A DNA stretch of 64,000 nucleotides from Sediminibacterium ginsengisoli (GTDB taxonomy: Bacteria; Bacteroidota; Bacteroidia; Chitinophagales; Chitinophagaceae): assembly GCA_945865545.1 (NCBI GenBank), contig CAMBEQ010000002.1, positions 41,433-105,432 on the forward strand, written 5' to 3'. A model generated the notes under the pieces. The model ran no database searches. It saw only the letters and a list, made by a program, of their open reading frames with translations, and was not told the origin of the DNA. Below are positions 39,684 to 49,749 of this stretch, one piece after another (position 1 is the stretch's first letter; each line of letters opens with the position of its first letter). A program made the translations under genes and the position numbers.

Positions 39684-40946
39684 TTAAAGTAAAGTAGTTA
39701 AAAAACCTAAAGCTATAGTCATTACAACTATCCAATGTGATGCAATTTTATGCGTATAAATAAGATAAGTACTTGCTACCAATACAAATAAATAACTCAT
39801 CAAAGTGAAACTACTTAATTGTTTTATATCAATTAAGATATCTTTGATAAAATACAACATAGCCCCCAGCATAATGCCTACTACTGCTGCATAAATACCT
39901 TCCAAAGACCTATAAAAAATAGCATACTTTCTTAGGTTTTGCCATATCGGGAAAAAAAATAACACCATAAAAAAGCTGGGTAAAAAAATCCCTAAGCTTC
40001 CTAGGAAAGCGCCAGTAAATTGCCTTAGCATTCCTTCGTCTTTTAATAACAAAGCACTGGTAAAACTAGCCACTGAAAAAACAGGACCAGGCATTGCACG
40101 CACCATACCGGATCCAGTTAAAAATGCTTCCTTAGAAATTTTCAAAACCTCTCTTTTACTTTTTTTGATGTACTCAGAATTAGGTCTAGCAACATATTGT
40201 TCATACATCATGGGAATGAGTACATCTCCACCTCCAAATACCATACTACCAAAACGATAATTATTTTCAAATAAATTAAAGACCTTTCTATTTTGCCAGT
40301 TATTTCTAGAAGCTTGCTCTGATAAAAAACCTGCGATAATAAAAAGCAAACTAAAAATAATTAAGCTCCCCCACTTCAACGCTTTTGGAGCTGCGCCGTC
40401 ATTGGGAATTCTTTTCTTACTAAAATTAGTGGCTATCCCAGCCATAATAATAACAAAGGGAATGGCCCATGGATTTTTAAAACTTATTAAAATAATTAAA
40501 CTACTAATAATAAAAATAACTTTAGTGATGGTGCTATTAATTGCTTTTTGATACAAAATAATAGTAGCACTAGCTATAAATCCTATGGCCATGGGTTGCA
40601 GTAATCTTAAGCTTTTTAGCTCTTGTTTTAAATCAAAATAACTATACAAAATAGCTACTAAGGCCATTAATAAAGTAGCAGGTAAAATCCATACCAATAA
40701 AGTAATGAAAGCCAAGGAGGTTCCCCCTCTTTTATGGGCTACCAGAATAATGGTTTGGGTAGAAGAAGCACCTGGCAGTAATTGACAAAAGGCATTGTAT
40801 TCCATCAATTCCTCTGCGCTAATATCTTTACGTTGGTCTACAAAGCGATGCTGCATTAATCCTAAGTGCACTTGTGGCCCTCCAAAAGCAGTCAAACTGT
40901 GTTTAAAAACAGCCGTTAAAAAGGGTATATGACGTATTAGTTTCAA
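39684..40946 (-). CDS. chrA: Chromate transporter, two-domain ChrA type
   Basis: The protein has 420 residues with ten or more membrane helices in two homologous halves. The first starts with FKHSLTAFGGPQVHLGLM and contains FCQLLPGASSTQTII. The second contains FGGGDVLIPMMYEQYV and SGMVRAMPGPVFSVASF. The FGG and PGP motifs of the CHR superfamily are present in both halves. Members expel chromate by proton antiport, though many homologues have unknown anion substrates. No chrB/chrF regulator or reductase is adjacent. Confidence 0.92.
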   Translation of the reverse strand: MKLIRHIPFLTAVFKHSLTAFGGPQVHLGLMQHRFVDQRKDISAEELMEYNAFCQLLPGASSTQTIILVAHKRGGTSLAFITLLVWILPATLLMALVAILYSYFDLKQELKSLRLLQPMAIGFIASATIILYQKAINSTITKVIFIISSLIILISFKNPWAIPFVIIMAGIATNFSKKRIPNDGAAPKALKWGSLIIFSLLFIIAGFLSEQASRNNWQNRKVFNLFENNYRFGSMVFGGGDVLIPMMYEQYVARPNSEYIKKSKREVLKISKEAFLTGSGMVRAMPGPVFSVASFTSALLLKDEGMLRQFTGAFLGSLGIFLPSFFMVLFFFPIWQNLRKYAIFYRSLEGIYAAVVGIMLGAMLYFIKDILIDIKQLSSFTLMSYLFVLVASTYLIYTHKIASHWIVVMTIALGFLTTLL

Positions 40947-41022
40947 AATAAATTAGAATTGCTACTTAAAAATATTAATTTTTATGCATACCCTGTTTTT
41001 ATTTAAACAAAATAGCCTTCTG

Positions 41023-41055
41023 TTTGTCTTATTCAAATAACCTAGTTTACCTTTG
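41023..41055 (+). promoter_or_regulatory. Promoter of the DUF3089 lipoprotein gene
   Basis: TTTG at 41023-41026 and TACCTTTG at 41048-41055 are separated by 21 nt. This is the most complete match in the window to the Bacteroidota consensus (TTTG, spacer, TAnnTTTG). The ATG is only 11 nt after the -7 box, so the leader is about 5 nt. Confidence 0.75.
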
Positions 41056-41066
41056 CATCTGAAATC

Positions 41067-42137
41067 ATGAAAAACTTAAATTTAATGCGCAACTATTTCC
41101 CCCTTTTTGTCCTAATCATCATGAGCAGCTGTGCGCAAAGCAATTACACCAAATTGGAGCCTGAATACGCTAAACAAATTTATGCCGACCTTCCTGATTA
41201 TAGCAATATGCAATATTGGGCAGCTCATCCCGATAAGCAGGACCCCTCCGATAGTATACCTGCTCCTTTAAAAGCTAACTATCATCCAAATACCAATGTA
41301 GATGTTTTTTTTGTACACCCTACTACTTATTTAGATAGCACTAAACCTTATGGATGGACTGCTTCTTTCAATGATTACAAAACCAATCTTAAAACAGATT
41401 ATTATGTGATTCTTAACCAAGCTTCTATATTCAATGAAGCAGGAAGAATTTTTGCACCAAGGTATCGTCAAGCACATATTAAATCTTATACACCTAATAA
41501 TAAAGTAGATACTGGTTATGCATTGGCCGCTTTTGAAATAGCCTATCAAGATGTGAAAAAATCTTTTGAATATTATATGGAGCATTACAATAATGGAAGA
41601 CCTATTATTATTGCTTCTCATAGTCAAGGTTCCACCCATACCATTCGATTATTAAAAGAGTTCTTTGATAATACCCCTTTGAGTAAAAAATTAGTAGTGG
41701 CTTATGTAGTAGGCATGCCAGTTGACCCTGCAATTTATACAACACTCAACGCTTGCGAAAAACCCAATGCAACAGGATGTATTTGCTCCTGGAGAACTTT
41801 TCATGAAGGGTATGTAAATAAAATTGTTGCTAAAGAAAAATTTACAGCTATTGTCACCAACCCTCTTTCTTGGTCAAGTAATTTAACTCAAGTGGACCGA
41901 TTCCAAAACACAGGAGCTGTGCTTTATAATTTTAATAAAATAATCCCATTTGTAGTAGGTGCTATTAACCATGGGGGTGTTTTATGGACACCAAAGCCCC
42001 ATTTTTTTGGTAGCTTTTTATATAAAAGTGAGGATTATCATTTTGTCGATTACAACTTATATTACACAAGTATAAGGAAAAATGTTGGGGAAAGAGTGGA
42101 TGCGTATTTAAGTGCGAATAGTAATTATACCCGCTAA
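41067..42137 (+). CDS. DUF3089 alpha/beta-hydrolase-like lipoprotein
   Basis: The protein has 356 residues with a lipobox (IIMSSC, Cys22). The DUF3089 features are visible: DVFFVHPTTY near 78-88, the nucleophile elbow SHSQG with S186, and the C-terminal HFVDYNLYYTSIRKNV. The fold is that of a lipase or esterase, and the location is the cell envelope. Substrate is not known. Its stop is one base from the convergent recQ stop, leaving no room for a separate terminator. Confidence 0.85.
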   Translation: MKNLNLMRNYFPLFVLIIMSSCAQSNYTKLEPEYAKQIYADLPDYSNMQYWAAHPDKQDPSDSIPAPLKANYHPNTNVDVFFVHPTTYLDSTKPYGWTASFNDYKTNLKTDYYVILNQASIFNEAGRIFAPRYRQAHIKSYTPNNKVDTGYALAAFEIAYQDVKKSFEYYMEHYNNGRPIIIASHSQGSTHTIRLLKEFFDNTPLSKKLVVAYVVGMPVDPAIYTTLNACEKPNATGCICSWRTFHEGYVNKIVAKEKFTAIVTNPLSWSSNLTQVDRFQNTGAVLYNFNKIIPFVVGAINHGGVLWTPKPHFFGSFLYKSEDYHFVDYNLYYTSIRKNVGERVDAYLSANSNYTR

Positions 42138-42138
42138 T

Positions 42139-44394
42139 TTAATTACCTACCACGCTTAAGAATTTAATACGCATAATTTTTAATTGCTCCCATGAATAGT
42201 TGTTCTCACTTAATTCTTGTTGAGCAATTTGAAGGGAAGAAGTCTCACAATTTTTGAAGTATTCTAAAATTTCCGCCTGATCATATTCATCCAACCATTC
42301 ATCAATGGCATAATCTAAATTTAATTTAGTACCACTAGCGGCAATGGTTTCCATTTCTTCTAATAAATTTTCTAGTTTAAGATCTTTATTTTTTGCAATA
42401 GTTTCTAATGGAATTTTCTTATCTACATTTTGAATGATGTAAATTTTATGGTTGAATTTATTGGCCACCGATTTCATGACAAAATCATCTGGCTTTTCTA
42501 TATTATTTTCTTCCACATATTTTTCAATCATTTTTACAAAAGGCTTTCCATACTTAATCGCTTTCCCTTTACTTACTCCTTGACATCTTTCCAATTCTTC
42601 TAAAGTAGTTGGATACAAAGTGGCCATATCCTGTAAAGAAGTTTCTAAAAAAATAACAAAGGGCGGTAAGGCTATTTTCTTGGCTTCAGTTTGTCTTAAA
42701 TTTTTTAACATTTCAAACAACACATCATCAGTGGTGCCGGCTCCATCAGCCTCTTCCTGTTCATCATCTTCTGCATTGGCGTCGTCAAAAACATTATTCA
42801 TTACAATTTTGAAGCTAGTAGGTTTCTTTAAAAATTTATGCCCCTTAGTAGTAATTTTCAACAATCCATATTCTTCAATGTCTTTTTCAATCATGGTGTC
42901 TAACATGGCTTGGCGCACCATACTATTCCAAAATAAATTATCATATTCTTTACCTATTCCAAATACAGGCAATTTTTCATGTCTATATAATCCAAGTTGT
43001 GGAGTATATTCTCCTGCTAAGACTTGAATGACATAATCTGCAACAAAACGCTCATGCAATACTTCAATCACTTTCAATAATTGTACTAACTGCTCTTTGG
43101 CTTCAATTTTTTCCTTTGGATGTAAGCAATTATCGCAATTGCCACAATTGGTATCGGCCCAGCTTTCACCAAAGTAATGCAATAAACTTCTTCTTCTACA
43201 AGCACCGCTTTCTGCAAATGCAACTGTTTCATCAATAAGCTGCGCTCCTACTTCTCTTTCATTAAGTGGTTTGTCTCTTAAAAAATGCTCGAGTTTAGAA
43301 ACGTCTTTATGAGAATAATATAAAATGCAATTTCCTTCTAACCCATCTCTACCTGCACGACCTGTTTCTTGGTAATAATTTTCAATCGACTTAGGAATAT
43401 TATAATGTATAACAAATCGAATATCTGGTTTGTCAATACCCATTCCAAAGGCAATAGTGGCAACAATTACTTGAACGTCCTCGTTTAAAAACTGATCCTG
43501 TCTGTCTGCTCTTAATTTTTGATCCAGTCCCGCATGATAGGCTACTGCTTTTATTTTGTTGGCTTTTAATAAGTCTGCCAATTCTTCGGTTGTTTTTCGA
43601 TTGAGTGTATAAATAATGCCACTCTTCCCTTTATGTTGTGAGATATACCTCACTATATGTTTAACCGTAATTTCTTTTTTTACTTTGGGTTGTACCTCAT
43701 AATATAAATTAGCTCTGTTAAAAGAAGAAATTAAAACTTCAGCATCGCGTAAGGCTAAGTTTTTTACAATATCACTTTGTACTTTAGGTGTCGCAGTGGC
43801 CGTTAATGCAATAATAGGAACAGATGGATTTATTTCTTCCATCATTTCTTTTAGCCTTCTGTATTCTGGTCTAAAATCATGTCCCCATTCTGAAATACAA
43901 TGCGCTTCATCCACTGCAAAAAAAGAAACTTGTAAATCACTAAAAAAATCTAAGTTTTCTTGCTTGGTTAAAGTTTCGGGGGCAACATATAATAATTTGG
44001 TTTTACCGCTTAATAAATCGGATTTAACTTCTTTAATTTGTGCCTTATTTAAAGAAGAATTTAAAAAGTGGGCGACTTCATCATTTTCACTATATCCTCT
44101 TACTAAGTCTACTTGATTTTTCATTAGGGCAATCAAAGGGGAAACGACGATGGCACATCCGGGAAGCATTAAAGCAGGCAATTGATAACATAAGCTTTTC
44201 CCGCCTCCTGTAGGCATAATCACAAAAGTGTCTCTTCCACTTAAAAGGGATAGAATGGCTTTTTCCTGTGTTCCTTTAAATGCTTTAAAACCAAAGTATT
44301 GCTCCAAAGCGCTCAAAATGGACGCTAAACTAAAGGGGGATTCCTTTATAGTATTGGCTGGGGCCTTCTTTATGGTTTTTTTAGTGGTCGCCAT
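42139..44394 (-). CDS. recQ: ATP-dependent DNA helicase RecQ
   Basis: The protein has 751 residues. Walker A MPTGGGKS, DEAH box (VDEAHCISEWGHDFR), motif VI QETGRAGRDG, the zinc-binding Cys set (ACRRRSLLHYFGE...CGNCDNC), a winged helix and an HRDC domain (about 590-670) are all present in order. The C-terminal extension after HRDC is typical of Bacteroidota RecQ. It unwinds recombination and replication intermediates. The N-terminus is Lys/Thr-rich (MATTKKTIKKAP). Confidence 0.96.
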   Translation of the reverse strand: MATTKKTIKKAPANTIKESPFSLASILSALEQYFGFKAFKGTQEKAILSLLSGRDTFVIMPTGGGKSLCYQLPALMLPGCAIVVSPLIALMKNQVDLVRGYSENDEVAHFLNSSLNKAQIKEVKSDLLSGKTKLLYVAPETLTKQENLDFFSDLQVSFFAVDEAHCISEWGHDFRPEYRRLKEMMEEINPSVPIIALTATATPKVQSDIVKNLALRDAEVLISSFNRANLYYEVQPKVKKEITVKHIVRYISQHKGKSGIIYTLNRKTTEELADLLKANKIKAVAYHAGLDQKLRADRQDQFLNEDVQVIVATIAFGMGIDKPDIRFVIHYNIPKSIENYYQETGRAGRDGLEGNCILYYSHKDVSKLEHFLRDKPLNEREVGAQLIDETVAFAESGACRRRSLLHYFGESWADTNCGNCDNCLHPKEKIEAKEQLVQLLKVIEVLHERFVADYVIQVLAGEYTPQLGLYRHEKLPVFGIGKEYDNLFWNSMVRQAMLDTMIEKDIEEYGLLKITTKGHKFLKKPTSFKIVMNNVFDDANAEDDEQEEADGAGTTDDVLFEMLKNLRQTEAKKIALPPFVIFLETSLQDMATLYPTTLEELERCQGVSKGKAIKYGKPFVKMIEKYVEENNIEKPDDFVMKSVANKFNHKIYIIQNVDKKIPLETIAKNKDLKLENLLEEMETIAASGTKLNLDYAIDEWLDEYDQAEILEYFKNCETSSLQIAQQELSENNYSWEQLKIMRIKFLSVVGN

Positions 44395-44537
44395 CTGTAA
44401 TTATCTTAAAATCAGCTGTTTCGGTGTAAGTTGGTAATTAAGTTAACGAAAATAATTCACTATTGTTTAAACTCGGTCAACTATTTTAAAATAAATAAAG
44501 CTTTTCGAAAAATAGAGCATCAATGTCGATGAAACAT

Positions 44538-44545
44538 TAACTTTG
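44538..44545 (+). promoter_or_regulatory. Promoter -7 box of kpsF (sets the start codon)
   Basis: TAACTTTG is an exact TAnnTTTG match 18 nt before the ATG at 44564. It overlaps the upstream in-frame TTG at 44543, which therefore cannot be the start. Confidence 0.65.
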
Positions 44546-44563
44546 CTGCTTCTTATACCGCCT

Positions 44564-45526
44564 ATGGACCAAAGAATCATTTCTATTGCAAAAAGGACGC
44601 TTGAAATTGAAGCTGCCGCTTTAAGTGGATTGCAATCTCATATAGATACTTCCTTTGTGGAAGTAGTCAAAGCTGTTTATTCTTCAAAGGGCAGATTGAT
44701 TGTAAGTGGAATTGGCAAAAGTGCCATTATTGCGCAAAAAATAGTAGCCACTTTAAACTCCACCGGAACTGCGGCATTGTATTTACATGCAGCCGATGCC
44801 ATCCATGGCGATTCGGGTATCATTCATCCAGATGATATTATTTTAATTATTAGCAAAAGTGGCGAAAGCCCTGAAATCAAAAATTTAGTACAGCTTATTC
44901 AACAGTTTGGAAATACATTAGTGGCCATGGTGGGTAATATGGAAAGTTATTTAGCCAAAGAAGCAAAATGGATTTTAAACACCACGGTAGCGAAAGAAGC
45001 TTGTATACATAATTTAGCACCTACCGCTTCCACCACGGCTCAAATGGTCATGGGTGATTTATTAGCCATGTGCTTAATGGAAATAAAAGAATTTAAAGCA
45101 ATCAATTTTGCAAAATTTCATCCAGGTGGAAATTTAGGAAAAAGATTAACACTTACAACTGGACAAATGGCGCAGGTAAATCCAAAACCTTCTGTACTTA
45201 ATACCACCTCTTTAAAAGAAGTGATTCTAACTATTTCAAAAAGTAGATTAGGTGCTGCCGTTGTATTGGATGAAAAAGAAAATGTATTGGGCATCATTAC
45301 CGACGGAGATATTCGTCGTATGTTAGAAAAATATACAAGTTTACAAAATTTAACAGCTGCACAAATTGCACATGCCGCTCCCGTTACCATTAGCCCAAAT
45401 GCATTGGCAGTAGAAGCTTTAGCATTAATGGAACACCACGATATCAGTCAATTAATTGTAGCATCCGATAATAAATATGTAGGCATGATACATATTCACG
45501 ATTTAATGAAAGAAGGAATTTTATAA
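44564..45526 (+). CDS. kpsF: Arabinose-5-phosphate isomerase, KpsF/GutQ family
   Basis: The protein has 320 residues from the ATG at 44564 (MDQRIISIAKRTLEIEA). An N-terminal SIS sugar-isomerase domain contains GIGKSAIIAQKIVATLNSTGT and SKSGESPEI. Two C-terminal CBS domains follow (about 200-320; ITDGDIRRML). It makes D-arabinose 5-phosphate, the precursor of Kdo in lipopolysaccharide. The manC gene follows after 13 nt, so the two form an envelope sugar operon. The symbol kdsD is equally appropriate. Confidence 0.94.
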   Translation: MDQRIISIAKRTLEIEAAALSGLQSHIDTSFVEVVKAVYSSKGRLIVSGIGKSAIIAQKIVATLNSTGTAALYLHAADAIHGDSGIIHPDDIILIISKSGESPEIKNLVQLIQQFGNTLVAMVGNMESYLAKEAKWILNTTVAKEACIHNLAPTASTTAQMVMGDLLAMCLMEIKEFKAINFAKFHPGGNLGKRLTLTTGQMAQVNPKPSVLNTTSLKEVILTISKSRLGAAVVLDEKENVLGIITDGDIRRMLEKYTSLQNLTAAQIAHAAPVTISPNALAVEALALMEHHDISQLIVASDNKYVGMIHIHDLMKEGIL

Positions 45527-45539
45527 ATTATTAGCGCTT

Positions 45540-46625
45540 ATGCAAAATAAACATCATTATGTGGCCATCATGGCCGGCGGAATTGGAAGTAGATTTTGGC
45601 CAATGAGTAGGACGGCCTATCCTAAACAATTTTTAGATGTTTTAAATACGGGTAAAACTTTAATTCAATGGACTTACGAAAGATATCTGCCCTTTATACC
45701 TGCCAAAAATATTTTCATTGTTACCTCTTCTGAGTATGTCGATATTGTGAAAAAGCAATTGCCTCAATTGCCTGAACAAAATATATTAGCAGAACCTAGT
45801 AAAAAAAATACGGCACCCTGTATTGCTTACATTTCTTTTAAATTAGCACAAATAGATCCTAAAGCCACTTTTATAGTAGCTCCAAGTGATCACCTTATAT
45901 TAGAACAAGAAAATTTTCAAAAAATTGTTGAAAAAGCACTTGACTTTGTATCCAATATCAATGCTTTAGCCACATTAGGCATTAAGCCAACAAATCCTAA
46001 TACAGGATATGGATATATTCAATATGAAGGCTTAGAAGTGAGTAATGGGGTATACAAAGTGAAAACATTCACTGAAAAACCAACACAGGAAATTGCAGAA
46101 TCTTTTTTAGCAAGTGGTGATTTTTTATGGAATGCTGGAATTTTTGCATGGAAAGCCAGCGTTATTTTAAAAGCATTTGAAAAGTACCAGCCAGAAATGT
46201 TTGAATTGTTTGATCAAGAAAAAGAAAATTTCAATACAGAAAATGAAAAGCAAGCCATAGAAAAAATATACCCTCAGTGTACTAATATTTCTATAGACAT
46301 TGCTATTATGGAAAAAGCAGACAATGTGTATGTATTGCCTTCTGCTTTTGGATGGAGTGATTTAGGTACCTGGAATAGTGCCTATGAAAATATGGAAAAA
46401 GATTATTTTGGAAATGCAGTTGCCTCTAACAATGTAATAGTAATTGATGCTACCAAGTGTATGATCAATGCACCTAAAGATAAGTTAGTGGTAGTGCAGG
46501 GTATAGATGACTTTATTATTGTAGATACAAAAGATGTATTACTAATTTGCAGCAAAGAAAAAGAGCAGTCCATAAAAGAATATGTGGCTGAAGTAAAAAG
46601 GCACAAAGGGGACAAATATATTTAG
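45540..46625 (+). CDS. manC: Mannose-1-phosphate guanylyltransferase
   Basis: The protein has 361 residues. It shows the nucleotidyltransferase signature MAGGIGSRFWPMSR (about 11-24), the FTEKPT element, GDFLWNAGIFAWK and PSAFGWSDLGTWN. It forms GDP-mannose from mannose 1-phosphate and GTP for polysaccharide or glycoprotein synthesis. It lacks the C-terminal phosphomannose isomerase domain of bifunctional ManC proteins, so it is the short type. It is co-transcribed with kpsF. Confidence 0.94.
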   Translation: MQNKHHYVAIMAGGIGSRFWPMSRTAYPKQFLDVLNTGKTLIQWTYERYLPFIPAKNIFIVTSSEYVDIVKKQLPQLPEQNILAEPSKKNTAPCIAYISFKLAQIDPKATFIVAPSDHLILEQENFQKIVEKALDFVSNINALATLGIKPTNPNTGYGYIQYEGLEVSNGVYKVKTFTEKPTQEIAESFLASGDFLWNAGIFAWKASVILKAFEKYQPEMFELFDQEKENFNTENEKQAIEKIYPQCTNISIDIAIMEKADNVYVLPSAFGWSDLGTWNSAYENMEKDYFGNAVASNNVIVIDATKCMINAPKDKLVVVQGIDDFIIVDTKDVLLICSKEKEQSIKEYVAEVKRHKGDKYI

Positions 46626-46687
46626 ATTCACTATAAATTCCTACCTTAGTCTATCCAAGCATTGCTAAACAATAACCACTTTTATAA

Positions 46688-47752
46688 ATGGCTACAATTA
46701 TTACTGGAACTGGAAGTTATATTCCTGGAGTTGTAATTTCAAATAGCTCTTTTAAGGAGCATAGTTTTTACGGGGAAGATGGCCTAAAAATCACTACCCC
46801 CAATGAAGAAATATTTGAAAAATTTAAAGACATCACTGGCATTTACGAAAGAAGATATGCGGAGAAAAATGTAAATACTTCCGACTTAGCCACCAAAGCG
46901 GCTGAATTGGCCATTAAAGATGCAGGCATTGATCCCGAAACCATTGATCAAATTATTGTAGCGCATAATTTTGGTAATGTATTATCGGGAACCACTCAGT
47001 CGGATACCATTCCAGCTATTGCTTCACGAGTAAAAAATTTATTAGGCATTCGTAATCCTAATTGTGTGGCATATGATATTTTATTTGGTTGTCCTGGTTG
47101 GATACAAGGCGTGATTCAGGCAGATTCCTTCATCAAATCAGGTATGGCTAAAAGATGTTTAGTCATTGGTGCTGAAACACTAAGTCGTGTTGTAGACCCA
47201 CATGACAGAGACAGTATGATTTTTAGTGATGGTGCTGGAGCTTGTATTGTTGAAAATTCAACAGATGCACAAAGTGGTATATTAGCAAGCAGTGTTCAAA
47301 GCCATTGTATGGACGAAACGTATTTTTTATACTTAGGTAAGTCTTATCACCCTGAAGGAGAAGAGGCAACCAGATATATTAAAATGAAAGGACGTAAGGT
47401 GTACGAGTATGCTATTAAAAATGTGCCTATTGCAATGAAGCAGTGTATTGAAAAGGCAGGTGTTGATATTCATGAAGTAAAAAAATTCTTTTTGCATCAG
47501 GCCAATGAAAAAATGGATGAAGGTTTTATAAAAGCCCTGTTTAAATTATACGGCATCAAAGACATTCCAGAAAATATAATGCCTATGAGTATTCATGATT
47601 TAGGCAATAGCTCGGTGGCAACCATCCCAACTTTGTATGATATGGTTAAACACGGAAAATACAAAGAGCATCTATTAAATAAAGGTGATGTAGTCATATT
47701 TGCATCCGTTGGAGCAGGCATGAATATCAATGCAATTTGCTATAGAGTCTAA
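46688..47752 (+). CDS. FabH-like 3-oxoacyl-ACP synthase III family protein
   Basis: The protein has 354 residues. The thiolase-fold triad is complete: C135 in FGCPGW, H270 in FFLHQANEKM and N307 in LGNSSVATIP. KAS III enzymes start fatty acid synthesis from acetyl-CoA and malonyl-ACP. The segment SVQSHCMDETYFLYLGKSYHPEG in the middle is unlike E. coli FabH and fits a divergent Bacteroidota paralogue, which may accept another acyl donor or make polyketide or flexirubin-like lipids. It stands alone after manC. Confidence 0.85.
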   Translation: MATIITGTGSYIPGVVISNSSFKEHSFYGEDGLKITTPNEEIFEKFKDITGIYERRYAEKNVNTSDLATKAAELAIKDAGIDPETIDQIIVAHNFGNVLSGTTQSDTIPAIASRVKNLLGIRNPNCVAYDILFGCPGWIQGVIQADSFIKSGMAKRCLVIGAETLSRVVDPHDRDSMIFSDGAGACIVENSTDAQSGILASSVQSHCMDETYFLYLGKSYHPEGEEATRYIKMKGRKVYEYAIKNVPIAMKQCIEKAGVDIHEVKKFFLHQANEKMDEGFIKALFKLYGIKDIPENIMPMSIHDLGNSSVATIPTLYDMVKHGKYKEHLLNKGDVVIFASVGAGMNINAICYRV

Positions 47753-47828
47753 GTAGATGCTTAGTATTCAACGTAAGTTTTAAAAAAGGTATATAAATAG
47801 ATTCCCCCTAGTACTGGGTAAAAGTTGA

Positions 47829-49676
47829 TTAATACCCTCTTACATTTTTCCCTTCAATATAATTTTTAAAGGCTTTGTTACAAACTTTATTGCCCCCTGG
47901 AGTTGGGTAATTGCCTGTAAAATACCAATCCCCAGTATTCGTAGGGCAACACTCATGTAAGTCCTCAATAGTTTGATAAATCACTTCCACGGGAATTTTA
48001 ATATTTTCAGGGGTAATTAACTCTGCAATTTTATCTGAAATATCTTCGGGCGTAAAGGGCTTATACAATTGACGCACTACATTTTCTGTATGCAATTGAT
48101 TGGCCGCTTCTAATTTTATAATTTTTTGGTATACCTCGTCAATCACATTGTTCATTCCTTTGTCATTCAATAACGCAATCACTGCTCTAAAGGCAATGAA
48201 ATCGTTCATTTTACTCATATCAATGCCATAACAATCAGGATATCTAATTTGAGGTGCTGAAGAAACTACTATAATTTTCTTAGGTCCTAAACGAGACAAC
48301 ATTCTTATGATGCTCTCTTTCAAGGTGGTTCCTCTTACAATACTGTCATCTATAATTACTAAAGTATCTTCATCTTTGCGAACGGTGCCATAAGTAATGT
48401 CATAAACGTGTTGCACCATTTCATTTCTATTGGTATCCTCTGTAATAAAAGTGCGCAACTTCACATCTTTAATAGCAATTTTCTCCTGTCTAATCTTTCG
48501 ATTAATCATCGCTTCCAATTTTTCAGGATCCACGTCATTCCCCCAACTTAAGATTCTTTCCACTTTAATCTTATTTAGGTATTCCTCCATGCCTTTGAGT
48601 AAACCATAAAAAGCTACTTCAGCCGTATTAGGGATATAAGAAAAAATGGTATTTTTTAAATCGTTTTCAATTCTTTCTAAAACAATTTTACTTAAATGAT
48701 TCCCTAAGGCTATGCGTTCTCTATAAATTTTCTCATCACTTCCTCTTGAAAAATAAATTCTTTCAAAAGAGCAAGCCCTTCTTTCTTTAGGTTCAATAAT
48801 TTGTTCAATACTATATTTTCCTTCATCATCAATCAACAAAGCCTGCCCTGGCATTAGTTCTAGCACTTCATTTTCAGCCACATTAAAAGTGGTTCTTATG
48901 GCTGCCCTTTCACTTGCAGCAACAATCACCTCATCATCTATATAATAATAAGCAGGTCTTATACCATTGGCATCTCTTAAAATAAAACTATGGCCATTGC
49001 CTACCAATCCGCCAACAGTGAATCCTCCATCAAATAAAGGAACTGCTTTTTTTAGTGCATCAGCAATATTCGGTTTATTGGGATTGATCGTTTCTTCCAA
49101 AGTCAAGAAATGATGTATCACTTCCATCATTGCTGCTAAATCACTTTCTTTTTCAAAAGGACCTGGATCTATTTTGATATGTTCAAAAAGCTCATCCGTA
49201 TTGACTAAATTAAAATTACCTGCTAAGGCTAAATTTTTTCCAGGGACTAAATTTCTTTTGATAAAAGGATGACAAAATTCAACATTGTTTTTCCCTTGGG
49301 TGCCATAACGCAAATGCCCTAATAAAATCTCCCCCATAAAAGGCAAATGACCTTTCATTAAACCAGGATGTTTGGAAATATCAGGTTGAAACTTTTCAAG
49401 CTCTTGAATTTCTAAGCCAATTTTATAAAATAAATCGGCAATGGGTTGTTGTGCATTACTACGCAATCTGTATAAAAAAGGATTACCGGGTTCAATATTT
49501 AACTTGAGCGTAGCCAAACCAGCCCCATCTTGTCCACGGTTATGTTGTTTTTCCATCAACAGGTAGAGCTTATTTAATCCGTAGGTAACCGACCCTCTTT
49601 TTTGAAGATAATAAGAAAGTGGTTTTCTAAGTCGAATGAAGGCTAGCCCACACTCGTGTTTGATTTCGTCGCTCAT
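47829..49676 (-). CDS. purF: Amidophosphoribosyltransferase
   Basis: The protein has 615 residues. It performs the first committed purine step, PRPP plus glutamine to phosphoribosylamine. The N-terminal nucleophile amidotransferase has Cys9 after a short propeptide (MSDEIKHE-C) with HNRGQDGAG. The C-terminal phosphoribosyltransferase has the PRPP loop VIIDDSIVRGTT. It is longer than E. coli PurF, as usual in this phylum, with an extra C-terminal tail. A consensus -7 box (49696-49703) is 20 nt before the ATG, so it has its own promoter downstream of the pirin gene. Confidence 0.93.
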   Translation of the reverse strand: MSDEIKHECGLAFIRLRKPLSYYLQKRGSVTYGLNKLYLLMEKQHNRGQDGAGLATLKLNIEPGNPFLYRLRSNAQQPIADLFYKIGLEIQELEKFQPDISKHPGLMKGHLPFMGEILLGHLRYGTQGKNNVEFCHPFIKRNLVPGKNLALAGNFNLVNTDELFEHIKIDPGPFEKESDLAAMMEVIHHFLTLEETINPNKPNIADALKKAVPLFDGGFTVGGLVGNGHSFILRDANGIRPAYYYIDDEVIVAASERAAIRTTFNVAENEVLELMPGQALLIDDEGKYSIEQIIEPKERRACSFERIYFSRGSDEKIYRERIALGNHLSKIVLERIENDLKNTIFSYIPNTAEVAFYGLLKGMEEYLNKIKVERILSWGNDVDPEKLEAMINRKIRQEKIAIKDVKLRTFITEDTNRNEMVQHVYDITYGTVRKDEDTLVIIDDSIVRGTTLKESIIRMLSRLGPKKIIVVSSAPQIRYPDCYGIDMSKMNDFIAFRAVIALLNDKGMNNVIDEVYQKIIKLEAANQLHTENVVRQLYKPFTPEDISDKIAELITPENIKIPVEVIYQTIEDLHECCPTNTGDWYFTGNYPTPGGNKVCNKAFKNYIEGKNVRGY

Positions 49677-49695
49677 GATGGAGTTTAAGGAGCTA

Positions 49696-49703
49696 CAAAT
49701 TTA
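49696..49703 (-). promoter_or_regulatory. Promoter -7 box of purF
   Basis: On the minus strand TAAATTTG matches TAnnTTTG exactly, 20 nt before the purF ATG. No good TTG is seen at the -33 spacing. I saw no purine-riboswitch-like structure in the short leader. Confidence 0.55.
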
Positions 49704-49749
49704 CAATAGTTCGGTATTGTTTAGTCTGAAGTAGTAAAAAACTTTTCAA

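Noticed and set aside
42137..42139. Possible read-through or gene fusion between the DUF3089 gene and recQ
   Set aside because: The genes are convergent, both complete, with stops one base apart. This is merely tight packing.
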